Assembly: GCA_017545665.1 (NCBI GenBank)
Contig: JAFWKQ010000121.1
Coordinates: 1-64,000, forward strand
Length of the DNA stretch: 64,000 bases
Direction: 5' to 3'
DNA from: Atopobiaceae bacterium
Lineage (GTDB): Bacteria > Actinomycetota > Coriobacteriia > Coriobacteriales > Atopobiaceae
In this document: piece by piece, positions 1 through 8,113 of the stretch
Layout: each line of letters starts with the position of its first letter
Position numbering within the stretch: the first letter of the stretch is position 1
Position numbers and translations under genes: made by a program
The notes under the pieces: model-generated
Database searches by the model: none
Told to the model about the DNA's origin: nothing
The model's input: the letters and a program-made list of their open reading frames with translations, nothing else

Positions 1-36
1 CAAACGCCGTTGCAATTGCCGTTCACACCCCCGCGT

Positions 37-687
37 CTACCAGATGAAGTTCGACTTGAGCATCTCGCCATTGTCCATGAGGATGTCCTCCCCCGTTATG
101 GAGCGGTTCGTCACCGTAAGGAAATACGCAAGATCGGCCACCTCGGATGCCTCGGCCCACTTGCCCAAAAGCGTCTCGGCCTTAACCTGCGCAAAGAGCT
201 TCTCACTGCGCAGAATGTGATCGTTGGCAGGGGTAATGACCCCACCCGGCGATATGCTGTTGCAGGTAATCCCGCGCGGCGCCAGGCTGAGCGCGAGGTT
301 TTTCATGTACCCCACCACGCCCGCCTTGCTGGCAACGTAGAAGGGAAACTCCGCGCCGTTGCGCGCAGACGCCGACGCAACAAAAAGAATCGAACGCAGG
401 TTGGGACTCGCGGCAAACGTCTGCGCAAACCGTATGGTCGCAACGAGGTTAACGTCTATGGCGTCGGCCTCCTCCAAGGTACCGGCACTCAACACAACCA
501 CGTGCGGCGCGGTTGACGGCTGCGGCAGACGCTCGCTGCGTATGTCGCATGTCAGGTGCGTGTAGCGCGCATGGATTATGGACGCGGGACACACGTCGTA
601 GCCACAAACGTCGTGCCCCTCCGCCAAGAACTTCTGCGCGATGGCCTTCCCTATGCCACTACTCGTACCGCTCACAACCACGTTCAT
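37..687 (-). CDS. Short-chain dehydrogenase/reductase (SDR family)
   Basis: A 216-aa classical-type SDR that should be a cytosolic NAD(P)-dependent oxidoreductase. The start at 687 gives an N-terminus with the Rossmann dinucleotide motif GTSSGIGKAIA. Further in are a VVLSAG segment (the usual NNAG position) and the catalytic YVASKAG motif (Tyr-x-x-x-Lys). An upstream in-frame extension to 846 is low-complexity Arg/Cys-rich and is rejected. The gene starts 7 bp after the VUT transporter stop, so the two are probably cotranscribed from the preQ1-type leader. That makes a link to queuosine precursor use possible, but SDR substrates cannot be read from sequence. The start lacks a clear Shine-Dalgarno sequence, consistent with translational coupling. 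Confidence 0.85.
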   Translation of the reverse strand: MNVVVSGTSSGIGKAIAQKFLAEGHDVCGYDVCPASIIHARYTHLTCDIRSERLPQPSTAPHVVVLSAGTLEEADAIDVNLVATIRFAQTFAASPNLRSILFVASASARNGAEFPFYVASKAGVVGYMKNLALSLAPRGITCNSISPGGVITPANDHILRSEKLFAQVKAETLLGKWAEASEVADLAYFLTVTNRSITGEDILMDNGEMLKSNFIW

Positions 688-694
688 GGCGCGC

Positions 695-1414
695 CTATGC
701 TTCCCGGACGGCGACAGCATCCAGCTCGCCATGGCGCAGCCTGCGGGCAATGCGGTATCCAACTGGCGAGAAGAACACCTCAAACAGCAGCTCGAGCACC
801 GCTCCCGTAAGCGCGCAGGTAAAGCACTGCAGCATCGTCCAACCAAAGAACGTACGGCTTACGATCAGGGCAAACACAAGGTTGTCGGTAAACTGCGCAA
901 GGAAGGTAGACACGTAGCTACGCAAGGCAAACGCCCCAAACCCAGAGTTGTCCTTCAATCGCGTGCCGATGCCGTAGTTCATAAAGTTATTGAGCACCGA
1001 CGACACGACAAAGGCAATCGAGCTGCCCAGAATAATGAACCACGTGCCGCCTATGGTATTGTCGAGCGCCTGGTTGATCACCAGCTCGCTGCCCTCCACA
1101 AAGCTTTCGCCCCACACGCCAGGAATGCGACTCGCCACAAAGAAGATCAGCGCCATAAACAGATTGACCACCAGCGCCACCAACGACATGGCCGTGGCCG
1201 CACGCGGTCCGTAGCAGTGAGTGAGCACGTCCATGCACAGGAAGGTGAGCCACGACAGCAGGATGCCGCAATCGAGCGCCAGCCATTCCGTGCCCGTGTT
1301 TATGCTCTTGTTTGCCAGAAGGTTCATGGCAACAACCGAAATCACCAGCAACGTGAGGATTATGGGGGGAACTTCTTCCATCAGACGCCCGAGGGCAGGC
1401 AAGGCCTTTTTCAT
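695..1414 (-). CDS. VUT family (YhhQ-type) putative queuosine precursor transporter
   Basis: A 239-aa integral membrane protein with about six hydrophobic segments. It matches the VUT/YhhQ (COG1738) family through the conserved pattern around DVLTHCYGPRAA and the SYVSTFLAQFTDN segment. Members import queuine, preQ0 or preQ1 (some older annotations say vitamin uptake). The start at 1414 has AGGAGA upstream. Its leader holds a candidate preQ1-I riboswitch whose pseudoknot overlaps that ribosome-binding site, which independently supports a queuosine precursor substrate. The SDR gene follows after 7 bp. The transport specificity is inferred from family plus riboswitch. Confidence 0.85.
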   Translation of the reverse strand: MKKALPALGRLMEEVPPIILTLLVISVVAMNLLANKSINTGTEWLALDCGILLSWLTFLCMDVLTHCYGPRAATAMSLVALVVNLFMALIFFVASRIPGVWGESFVEGSELVINQALDNTIGGTWFIILGSSIAFVVSSVLNNFMNYGIGTRLKDNSGFGAFALRSYVSTFLAQFTDNLVFALIVSRTFFGWTMLQCFTCALTGAVLELLFEVFFSPVGYRIARRLRHGELDAVAVREA

Positions 1415-1420
1415 GGCTCT

Positions 1421-1460
1421 TCTCCTTGTTTTTTAGAGGTGGTTATCAAGTAACACCTGG
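1421..1460 (-). promoter_or_regulatory. Candidate preQ1-I riboswitch (translational)
   Basis: On the minus strand, AGGTG (1458-1454) pairs with CACCT (1441-1437) to form P1. The loop contains CTTG (1450-1447), which pairs with CAAG (1428-1425) to form an H-type pseudoknot. An A-rich linker CTAAAAAA (1436-1429) lies between. This is the layout of class I preQ1 aptamers: P1, short L1 TTA, P2, L2 ending in AAC, A-rich L3, P2 tail. The P2 tail overlaps the AAGGAG Shine-Dalgarno sequence, so ligand binding should block initiation of the VUT transporter gene. Confidence 0.78.
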
Positions 1461-1495
1461 CCAATATGTAATGCGCCGCCACGGCGCGAAGAGTG

Positions 1496-1504
1496 ACTAT
1501 AACA
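1496..1504 (-). promoter_or_regulatory. Candidate extended -10 promoter for the VUT-SDR operon
   Basis: The minus strand reads TGTTATAGT, an extended -10 element (TG-N-TATAGT, 5 of 6 to consensus). No good -35 is seen, as is usual for extended -10 promoters. The predicted start near 1489 leaves a leader of about 75 nt containing a small GCGCCG/CGGCGC hairpin and the riboswitch. Confidence 0.4.
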
Positions 1505-1554
1505 CATTTTCAAACGAATTGCCCGATTTGCGATCGGCCTTATAGACAGGCTCA

Positions 1555-1905
1555 ACTTGGGCCTGTCCCGCGAGACCGGGTCCGCTTTTCGGTCCGCAAC
1601 CCTCCCTACCGTGCGCACTTTCGGCATCCGGTCTTCCGCCGGGGCCACTTTTCGGCCCGTAACTTTCCCCACCGGGTACACAAATCGGTCATTTGTGTAC
1701 CCGGTGGGGACGTTTGCGGGGCAGAAAGTGTACCCGGCATCCGCGGTCGCCCGGGAAAGTGTACCCGGCCCCTCTCGGCCCCCGGGAAAGTGCGCCCGGC
1801 AGAGAAGTCCGCGGGCCAAAAAGTGTACCCAGCCCCTCCCGCAAGCCCGTATCCACAAATCGGTCCGCAACCCCCCCTACCGTGCGCACTCCGAAGCAGC
1901 ACTCG
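1555..1905. repeat. Intergenic R1 repeat array
   Basis: This fills most of the 653-bp gap between the VUT gene and glmU. Repeated cores read AAAGTGTACCCGG or CCGGGGCCACTTTTCGG in both orientations at short irregular spacing. A perfect 19-bp inverted repeat (arms 1667-1685 and 1691-1709, loop CGGTC) sits in the middle. Related arrays occur at 9112-9430, 46640-47040 and 57035-57310. Open frames inside it are by-products of the repeats. The rest of the gap (1906-2058) holds only a weak -10-like TAGAAT at 2023-2028 upstream of glmU. Confidence 0.8.
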
Positions 1906-2067
1906 ATGCCGAAATCCAAACTTGGGGCCAGGTCACAAGTTGGGGTCTCCTCATGGCGTAGCGTCACATTCGCATATTTCCGTATTCGGTCGTTTTTCGT
2001 GCCCGAGCGGTATTGTCTGAGGTAGAATGGAACCATCTAAGGGACGAATTCCATATTTGGAGGTCAT

Positions 2068-3057
2068 ATGTCCATCAACGCGATTGTACTCGCTGCCGGC
2101 GAGGGAACGCGCATGAAGTCCCGTCACCCCAAGGTCGCACACAAGCTCCTAGACAAGCCCCTCGTATGGTGGACTGTTGACGCAGCACGCAAGGCAGGCG
2201 CCAACAGGATCATCGTCGTGGTGGGCAACGGAGCCGACGAAGTTCGCGCGATCTTTGCAAACGACGAGGACGTTGAGTGCGTGGAGCAAACGGAGCGACT
2301 GGGAACCGGCCACGCCGTGCGTTGCGTACGCGACGCCATTGGCGAGTTTGTGGGACCAACGCTGGTGCTATACGGCGACACGCCGCTCGTGCGACCTCAA
2401 ACCATCCGCGCTCTGGTAGACCAAACGCAGGCCAACCACAACGCCTGCACCGTGCTTACCATGCGCCCGCCCAGCCCCGAGGGATACGGCCGCATCAAGC
2501 GCGACGCGTCGGGCGCCGTGCAGGCAATCATCGAGCACAAGGACTGCACGCCAGAGGAACAGGCCACGCTTACGGAATGCAACTCGGGCATGTACTGTTT
2601 CTGCGGCAAGCGCCTTAGCGCCAATATCGACAAGATCGGCACCAACAACGCCCAGGGAGAGTACTACCTCACCGATATGGTAGACATCTACGTGGGCATG
2701 GGCGAGCCCGTAAGCGCGCTTTGCTCCGACGACTTCAGCGAGATGCTGGGAGTCAACTCGCGGGTTCAACTTGCCACCGCCACCAAGATCATGCAAACGC
2801 GCATTAACGAAAGCCTTATGAACGAGGGCGTAACCATGCTCGATCCCAACCAAGTGTGGGTGGGGCCGGAGGTCACGGTTGGGCGCGACAGCGAGCTGCT
2901 CCCGCAAACCATGCTTTGGGGCACGACCGCCATCGGCGAAGACTGCGTGATTGGCCCCAACGTGCGCCTTACCAACGTCACCGTGGCAAATGGCACCTCG
3001 CTTGCCGACGAGTCGCGCACAGAGGCAGCCGACTCAAATCCCAAGGGTTCTCGCTAG
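2068..3057 (+). CDS. glmU: GlmU-type UDP-GlcNAc pyrophosphorylase, short form
   Basis: A 329-aa nucleotidyltransferase of UDP-N-acetylglucosamine synthesis for the cell wall. The N-terminal uridyltransferase domain is complete: LAAGEGTRMKS nucleotide loop, QTERLGTGHAV, YGDTPL metal-binding Asp, GYGRI and NSGMY. Usual GlmU proteins are about 450-460 aa. Here the left-handed beta-helix ends after about three coils (VGPEVTVGRDSELLP, IGEDCVIGPNV), so the C-terminal glucosamine-1-phosphate acetyltransferase catalytic region is missing. The stop is followed 21 bp later by prs, leaving no room for a frameshifted remainder. The start has GGAGG 4 bp upstream. The acetyltransferase step must be encoded elsewhere or be unnecessary. 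Confidence 0.9.
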   Translation: MSINAIVLAAGEGTRMKSRHPKVAHKLLDKPLVWWTVDAARKAGANRIIVVVGNGADEVRAIFANDEDVECVEQTERLGTGHAVRCVRDAIGEFVGPTLVLYGDTPLVRPQTIRALVDQTQANHNACTVLTMRPPSPEGYGRIKRDASGAVQAIIEHKDCTPEEQATLTECNSGMYCFCGKRLSANIDKIGTNNAQGEYYLTDMVDIYVGMGEPVSALCSDDFSEMLGVNSRVQLATATKIMQTRINESLMNEGVTMLDPNQVWVGPEVTVGRDSELLPQTMLWGTTAIGEDCVIGPNVRLTNVTVANGTSLADESRTEAADSNPKGSR

Positions 3058-3078
3058 ACGATACGAAAGGAAGCCTGT

Positions 3079-4074
3079 ATGTACGAGTATCTTAGCAAGC
3101 CGCTCAACGTCGAAAAGGAAATCAAGCTCTATAGCGGCACGGGTAACCCCGAGCTGGCGCGCCGCATCGCGCAGATCCTGCACCTCGAGCTGAGCGGCCT
3201 CACACTCGAGAAGTTCGCCAACGGCGAGACGTACGCCAAGTTCAACGAGTCCATTCGTGGCGACGAGGTGTTTATCATTCAGTCCATAGCCGGTCACAAC
3301 ATCAACGACCTGCTCATGGAGCTGCTGGTGGCGGGCGACGCAGCCAAGCGTGCGTCGGTTGGCACGCTTACCGCCGTCATTCCCCACTACGCCTACGCCC
3401 GTCAGGACCGTAAGTCCGATTCGCGTGAGCCCATTACCGCCCGCCTGGTCGCCAACCTGCTCGAGTGCGCTGGCTACGACCGCGTGATTACCCTCGACTT
3501 GCACCAAGGTCAGATCCAGGGCTTCTTCGACGTGCCCGTAACGCACCTCACCGCGCTCTATTTGCTGGGCGACTACTTTATGGCGAAGAACTTCGACTGG
3601 GAGAACACCGTGGTCGTCTCTCCCGACATGGGCCGAGCCAAGGCGGCAAAGAAGCTCGCCGACCACCTGGGCTGCTCGGTAGCCATTGCCCACAAGAGCC
3701 GTCCGCAGCACAACACGGCCGAGGTCATGGGCATCATTGGCGACATTAAGGGCAAGACCTGCATCATTAACGACGACATGATCGACACGGCCGGAACCCT
3801 TTGCGGCTCGCTCGAGAAGCTCAAGGAAATGGGTGCGGGCGACATTTACGTATGTGCTACGCACGGCCTGTTTACCGGCCCCGCCATCGAGCGCCTTGAG
3901 AACGCCCCCATTGTGGAGTGCGTGATCACCGACTCCGTTCCGTGTTCCGTAGCCAACGAAGAGGGCTCGAAGATCAAGATGGTCTCGGTCGCGCGCGAGA
4001 TGGCTGAGGCAATCCATCACGTGTACTGCAACCAGCCGACCACCGAGATCTTTGGTGGCGACCTCAACCTGTAG
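3079..4074 (+). CDS. prs: Ribose-phosphate pyrophosphokinase (PRPP synthetase)
   Basis: A 331-aa cytosolic enzyme making PRPP from ribose 5-phosphate and ATP for nucleotide, His and Trp synthesis. Visible signatures are FANGETYAKF, the ATP loop YARQDRKSDSREPITA, the metal-binding DLHQGQIQGFF segment and the PRPP-binding loop region INDDMIDTAGTLC. Length is typical. It follows glmU by 21 bp with GGAAG upstream, and the glmU-prs pairing is common in Gram-positives, fitting joint supply of activated precursors. The 407-bp repeat-filled gap downstream suggests transcription ends there. Confidence 0.97.
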   Translation: MYEYLSKPLNVEKEIKLYSGTGNPELARRIAQILHLELSGLTLEKFANGETYAKFNESIRGDEVFIIQSIAGHNINDLLMELLVAGDAAKRASVGTLTAVIPHYAYARQDRKSDSREPITARLVANLLECAGYDRVITLDLHQGQIQGFFDVPVTHLTALYLLGDYFMAKNFDWENTVVVSPDMGRAKAAKKLADHLGCSVAIAHKSRPQHNTAEVMGIIGDIKGKTCIINDDMIDTAGTLCGSLEKLKEMGAGDIYVCATHGLFTGPAIERLENAPIVECVITDSVPCSVANEEGSKIKMVSVAREMAEAIHHVYCNQPTTEIFGGDLNL

Positions 4075-4106
4075 CTCGTACCGCCCAATCAGCGCCTACA
4101 GCACTC

Positions 4107-4362
4107 CGAAAAACCGAACAAACGGAAATTCGGACGAGTATTTTTTCGAAATCGCCACTTGTTCGGGATTTGGAAATGCAAAACCCGAACAAGTGGAATT
4201 TTTTGCGCTCGAAAGCTGGGAAACGTCCGTTTATTCGGTTTTTTCCTCCATTGCTGGGTCTCCACTACCCCCGAAAAACCGAACAAACGGAAATTCGGAC
4301 GCATAGTTTTTCGAAATCGCCACTTGTTCGGGTTTTGAAAAATCCAAACCCGAACAAGTGGC
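4107..4362. repeat. R2 hairpin repeats, two tandem copies
   Basis: This fills the 407-bp gap between prs and pth. Two roughly 90-bp copies (about 4107-4197 and 4272-4362, offset 165 bp) each contain CCGAACAAACGGAAATTCGG followed by an inverted repeat CCACTTGTTCGGG...CCCGAACAAGTGG. Each can fold into a stable hairpin that could end prs transcription. The same family occurs at 19614-19918 and 62232-62432. Nothing coding is seen. Confidence 0.8.
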
Positions 4363-4481
4363 ATAATTCGAAAAAAGGGGTGTGGTTTTTTCCGTTTGTT
4401 ATGGCCTATGCCAAACAATAGGGATGGTCTCCCCTGCCTTATAGGCATTTTGCTTGTTCCGTCCATCGTTAAGGAGGCACC

Positions 4482-5021
4482 ATGCCAACGCAAAAGCCCA
4501 TTCGCATTGTGTGCGGGCTGGGAAACCCAGGCGAAGAGTACGCGCTCACGCGCCACAACGCCGGCTTCGTTACGGTGGACACGCTGGCCGAACGCCACGG
4601 CGCGCGCTATTGGAAGAACCAGGCGGGATGCCTAACCACCGTCATTCGGCCAGGCGACGCCGAAATCGTGCTTGCCAAGCCACAGGGATACATGAACACC
4701 TCGGGAGGTCCGCTGTCCAAGCTGTCCCGCGAGCTGCGCGTACGGCCCGAAGAGATACTCGTCATTCACGACGAGGTGGACCTTCCCGCCGGCGAAATAC
4801 GATCCAAGTTTGGCGGCGGCCTTAACGCACACAACGGTCTGCGGTCCATTAAGGCCAAGCTCGGTACCGCCGACTTCGCCCGTGTGCGCGTTGGCATAGG
4901 TCGTCCGCCCGGAAAGATGAGCGTGGCCGACTGGGCCCTGCGCAAGCTCAAGGGAAACTTTGCCGAGGAGTTCCAGGTTACCTGTCAGCACGCCGCCGAC
5001 GTGGTGGAATCGTTGCTCTAA
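4482..5021 (+). CDS. pth: Peptidyl-tRNA hydrolase
   Basis: A 179-aa enzyme that releases tRNA from prematurely dropped peptidyl-tRNA during translation. Visible are GLGNPGEEYALTRHNAGF (with the catalytic His), KPQGYMNTSG, the catalytic Asp in HDEVDLPAG, and the GGGLNAHNGLRSI segment. Usual length is 180-200 aa. The start has GGAGG 6 bp upstream. It stands alone between the R2 repeats and the HUMPS-family gene, although prs-pth proximity is common in Gram-positives. Confidence 0.96.
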   Translation: MPTQKPIRIVCGLGNPGEEYALTRHNAGFVTVDTLAERHGARYWKNQAGCLTTVIRPGDAEIVLAKPQGYMNTSGGPLSKLSRELRVRPEEILVIHDEVDLPAGEIRSKFGGGLNAHNGLRSIKAKLGTADFARVRVGIGRPPGKMSVADWALRKLKGNFAEEFQVTCQHAADVVESLL

Positions 5022-5072
5022 GCGTCGTCTGAGCGGCGTTGGCCAGGCAATGGAGTGCGCCCTCTTTCCCTG

Positions 5073-5081
5073 TGATAGGAT
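5073..5081 (+). promoter_or_regulatory. Candidate extended -10 promoter upstream of the HUMPS-family gene
   Basis: TGATAGGAT fits TG-N-TAGGAT with no recognisable -35. It lies about 40 bp upstream of the start at 5121. Confidence 0.3.
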
Positions 5082-5120
5082 AAAGGCGTCCGATGCCAGA
5101 CTTCCATAGGAAGGCCGTAC

Positions 5121-5822
5121 ATGCAGCTTCAAGTTACTCTTGACACCCCTCGCATAGAGCAATGCGCCGAACTGGTTGAGCAGATTCACGAGTACGTTGA
5201 CATTGTTGAGGTGGGCAACCCGCTCATCATCGAGTCGGGCCTGAAGCTCGTAAGCGACCTGCGCAAGGAGTTCCCACAAATTGGCATTAGCGCCGACGCC
5301 AAAATCGTTAACTCGGGTCACTACATTGCCACGCGCTGCTTCGAACACGGCGCGAGCATTGTGACCATCATGGGCGTTGCCGCCGACCAAACCGTGGAAG
5401 GGGCAGTTGCCGCCGCGGAGCTCGCCGGCGGCAAGATTATGGCCGACCTCACCGGCGTCACCGACATCGCAACTCGCGCTCGAGAGCTCGAGGAACTTGG
5501 CGTGGCCTATCTTTGCGCGCATACCAGCTACGAGGACCGCCAGCTCGCCAGCAATCCGCTTGCCGACGCCCGTCCCGGCATCGCACGTGCCCTCGCCTCG
5601 GTATTTGGCTACGACAACCCCCTGCGCGAGCTCAACCTCATTCGTTCCAACACAACCGGAGCGGCACTGCCCGCCATCGTCGGACGCATAAGCGAAAACA
5701 ATATCGACGAAGTCGTTGCAGCTGGGCCCGAAATCATCTTAGTCGGTCGCGCAATCGTAAACGCGGTGGCACCGGCACATGCAGCTGCCGACCTCCGGGA
5801 GCACTTCTCACGCGTGGTATAG
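5121..5822 (+). CDS. HUMPS-family protein (3-hexulose-6-P synthase / 3-keto-L-gulonate-6-P decarboxylase-like)
   Basis: A 233-aa (beta/alpha)8 protein of the orotidine-decarboxylase suprafamily. VDIVEVGNPLI, the HGASIVTIMG segment and GGKIMADLTGV match the HPS/KGPDC branch, which acts on sugar phosphates (ribulose 5-phosphate plus formaldehyde, or 3-keto-L-gulonate 6-phosphate). The usual catalytic motif D-x-K-x-x-D reads DAKIVN here, with Asn replacing the second Asp, so activity may be altered. No 6-phospho-3-hexuloisomerase or ascorbate-pathway gene lies nearby. GGAAGG precedes the start, and a long palindrome follows the stop directly. The exact reaction is not assigned. Confidence 0.8.
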   Translation: MQLQVTLDTPRIEQCAELVEQIHEYVDIVEVGNPLIIESGLKLVSDLRKEFPQIGISADAKIVNSGHYIATRCFEHGASIVTIMGVAADQTVEGAVAAAELAGGKIMADLTGVTDIATRARELEELGVAYLCAHTSYEDRQLASNPLADARPGIARALASVFGYDNPLRELNLIRSNTTGAALPAIVGRISENNIDEVVAAGPEIILVGRAIVNAVAPAHAAADLREHFSRVV

Positions 5823-5868
5823 CCCTGCGTGGCACAGTTATACCAGGTATAAGTGTGCCACGCGGGCT
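5821..5868. terminator. Bidirectional hairpin terminator
   Basis: A near-perfect palindrome: AGCCC, one bulged base, then GCGTGGCACA-G-TTATACC, central A, and the mirror arms ending at 5868. It sits between the convergent stops of the HUMPS-family gene (5822) and the glycosyltransferase (5873), so it can serve both strands. It lacks a long T tract. Confidence 0.7.
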
Positions 5869-5872
5869 TAGA

Positions 5873-6952
5873 TTACCGACGCGCCTTGAGCGTCGCAAAA
5901 ACACGCGTGTTGCGCGTTTTCACGAACGAGATTATGCAGCCCTCGCGATAGGCCAGCTTGGCGTTTTGCTTCTTAATGGGCACGAGCATCGTCTTCATCA
6001 TGCGCGAACGCGGTTGGGCAATAACCACGGCAATCTGCGCGCGCTCGCTTCCAATCATCTCTTCTATGGTGCTTATCTTCTCGTCCTGCGAAAGGTCGCA
6101 GGAAGGGTTGCAGACGTTTTCGATGCAGCCAATCAGCCGCTCGATGTAGCGCCGCTGCACGACCTCCATGCTCGCTGGATCGCCATCGAGCCCCCAATGG
6201 TTATAGAGATCGAGCATCCACGTATGCTCTTCCTCGCGCTTTTGGTACATGTCTGGGCGCCAACGCGCGGTCTCCGACTCCTCTCGCTGGCGAATGAAGT
6301 GGTAGTACGCGTGCTCGGTAACCCCAACGCGTTCCACATCGCGAATGAAGTCCAAAACAAAGGGGAAGTCGTCCCAGAACGTATCCCTGAATCGCAGTCC
6401 CAGGCGCTCGATGCGCTCGCGCAAGAACAACTTGTTCCATGGTGGATAGAGAAGGTTCTGGTCGAACAGCTGGGCTGCCGCCACGCGGAATTCGTGTTGC
6501 GTGGGATAGGTGGCCGTGGGTCTGCTCTTTAGCTCGGTTGTGTACTCCGAGCCGTTTCCGTAATACGTGTCAATATAGAACCCCGCAACCGCGAGCTCCA
6601 GATGATCGCGCTCTGCCATTGCCACCATATCGGCAAGCATGGAAGGCTCCGCCCAGTCGTCGGCATCCATGAAGTAGACGTATTTTCCCCGCGCATGATT
6701 AAGGGCAAGGTTCCGCGCTGCGGGAGCGCCTCCGTTTTCGGTATGAAAGTCAACGATTCTTAGGTCGTGCCTCGTGTACTGACGAATAATGTCGCCGGTA
6801 CGATCGGTGGAGCCATCGTCCACCACCAGCATCTCGAAATCGGTAAACGTCTGGCGCTGCATGCTCTCAAGCGCACGAGCAACATATCCCTCCACGTTAT
6901 ACGCAGGGATAATTACCGAAACCATAGGATAGCTCTTGGTACCTATTGGCAT
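5873..6952 (-). CDS. Family 2 glycosyltransferase
   Basis: A 359-aa GT-A fold transferase, probably for cell-surface polysaccharide or glycolipid. The N-terminal domain shows VSVIIPAYN, VVDDGSTDRTGDI and the metal-binding YFMDADDW (DxD-like) motif, followed by APAARNLALNHARGKY. The C-terminal half has no recognised domain and ends in a basic tail. The start is uncertain: ATG at 6952 is used here, ATG at 6925 gives the more compact MVSVIIPAYN start, and a TTG at 6991 is possible. None has a good Shine-Dalgarno sequence. The donor and acceptor cannot be read from sequence, and no other glycan genes are adjacent. Confidence 0.85.
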   Translation of the reverse strand: MPIGTKSYPMVSVIIPAYNVEGYVARALESMQRQTFTDFEMLVVDDGSTDRTGDIIRQYTRHDLRIVDFHTENGGAPAARNLALNHARGKYVYFMDADDWAEPSMLADMVAMAERDHLELAVAGFYIDTYYGNGSEYTTELKSRPTATYPTQHEFRVAAAQLFDQNLLYPPWNKLFLRERIERLGLRFRDTFWDDFPFVLDFIRDVERVGVTEHAYYHFIRQREESETARWRPDMYQKREEEHTWMLDLYNHWGLDGDPASMEVVQRRYIERLIGCIENVCNPSCDLSQDEKISTIEEMIGSERAQIAVVIAQPRSRMMKTMLVPIKKQNAKLAYREGCIISFVKTRNTRVFATLKARR

Positions 6953-7094
6953 GCCAACGTGGTCCGTTCTAGCCGACTCTACCGAACACAAATTAAGATA
7001 ACAGGCATTCTTGGTTGGCTTGTTGAGAGAACGTGAAGGTTGGCGGAATTCAGCAGAATCACATTGTTAGGCACAAACCCCATAACGACTCGCC

Positions 7095-8072
7095 TTATAT
7101 TACGACGCCCAGCATGGTTGCCACGAGACCGCACACCACTCCCACACCATATATGAATGCTGTGATAATAACGTTTTGCCTCATGTCAGCATTCGTACGG
7201 AAGAGCACGAGCAGTCCCATACCTCCAGACACCAGAAGGCCCGCGAGCATTGGTCCCGTTGCCAACGTCCCCTCCAAATAGAGCTCCGCAATTGCCACGC
7301 TCGCGGCGCAGTTTGGAATGAGGCCAATAAGCGCTGCCAAAAACGACGCAAGCACGGGCTGCGACCCCAAAAACGCCCCCAGAGCGTCCTCCCCCACGCC
7401 TTCAATCACCAAGCCGAACGCCACCGTTATCACAAAGATGAACACCGACACTTGCAGGGTATGCTGCAGCGCGCACCTGACTATGTGCCAGACGCGCGAT
7501 TTGCCGTGCGCGTGCTCATGCCCATGCGCATGGCCCTCGTTCGAACCGTGACCATTGGCGTTAGCGTGGCCCTTGTCATCGTGCTCGTGCGACTCATCGA
7601 TCTCGCCACAGTGACAGTGCGCACGCTCGCACAGCTCCTTTATGTGAGGATGACCATCGCCCGTGCGATGCAACGCCCGCAACGCAGCATCTGCGGCAAA
7701 TCCCACCACTACGCCAATTGCCACCTTAACGGCCAAGATGGTCAAAATCCTTCCCACGGGCTCGCCATGGGCAAGGAACACGGGAACGAGCTCATCGGAA
7801 GTAGACAAAATCACGGCAACCAACGTTCCCGCGGTAATGAGCCTTCCCGCATAGAGCGTTGCCGCCATAGCCGAAAACCCACATTGGGGCACGGCGCCCA
7901 AAAGGCCGCCTACGGCAGGTCCCGCGGCACCAGCTCTGCGAATAAGTCCTTCCGCCTTGCCCTCCGAAGAGTGCTCGATTATCTCCATAACCAGGTACGT
8001 CACAAACAAAAACGGAACGAGCGTCAGGGTGTCCTTGGCTCCGTCCACCAGTACGTCGAGGAACATCTCCAT
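7095..8072 (-). CDS. ArsP_2-type putative metal (manganese) exporter
   Basis: A 325-aa permease of the 10-TM heavy-metal exporter family (Pfam ArsP_2). It has two homologous membrane halves, each with a family-typical G-x(3)-P-x-C motif: GAVPQCGFSAMA in the first and GLIPNCAASVAI in the second. Between them (residues about 140-185) lies a cytoplasmic-type loop very rich in His, Asp, Glu and Cys (HCHCGEIDESHEHDD, then GHAHGHEHAHGK), a likely metal sensor or chelator. Homologues are annotated as manganese or arsenical transporters; the ion is not established here. A promoter candidate lies about 40 bp upstream. Confidence 0.82.
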   Translation of the reverse strand: MEMFLDVLVDGAKDTLTLVPFLFVTYLVMEIIEHSSEGKAEGLIRRAGAAGPAVGGLLGAVPQCGFSAMAATLYAGRLITAGTLVAVILSTSDELVPVFLAHGEPVGRILTILAVKVAIGVVVGFAADAALRALHRTGDGHPHIKELCERAHCHCGEIDESHEHDDKGHANANGHGSNEGHAHGHEHAHGKSRVWHIVRCALQHTLQVSVFIFVITVAFGLVIEGVGEDALGAFLGSQPVLASFLAALIGLIPNCAASVAIAELYLEGTLATGPMLAGLLVSGGMGLLVLFRTNADMRQNVIITAFIYGVGVVCGLVATMLGVVI

Positions 8073-8113
8073 GTATAGCCGCCAGCCTTCCCATGAGTGT
8101 ATGAAAGCCTGTT

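Noticed and set aside
1493..2020. Open frames in both strands within the R1 array
   Set aside because: They translate the R1 repeat cores (CTRW, GRKVRPA-like strings) in several frames at once. The same strings appear at other R1 arrays, so these are repeat by-products.
8073..8110. yybP-ykoY manganese riboswitch upstream of the metal permease
   Set aside because: The predicted leader is only about 35 nt and shows no two-stem junction.
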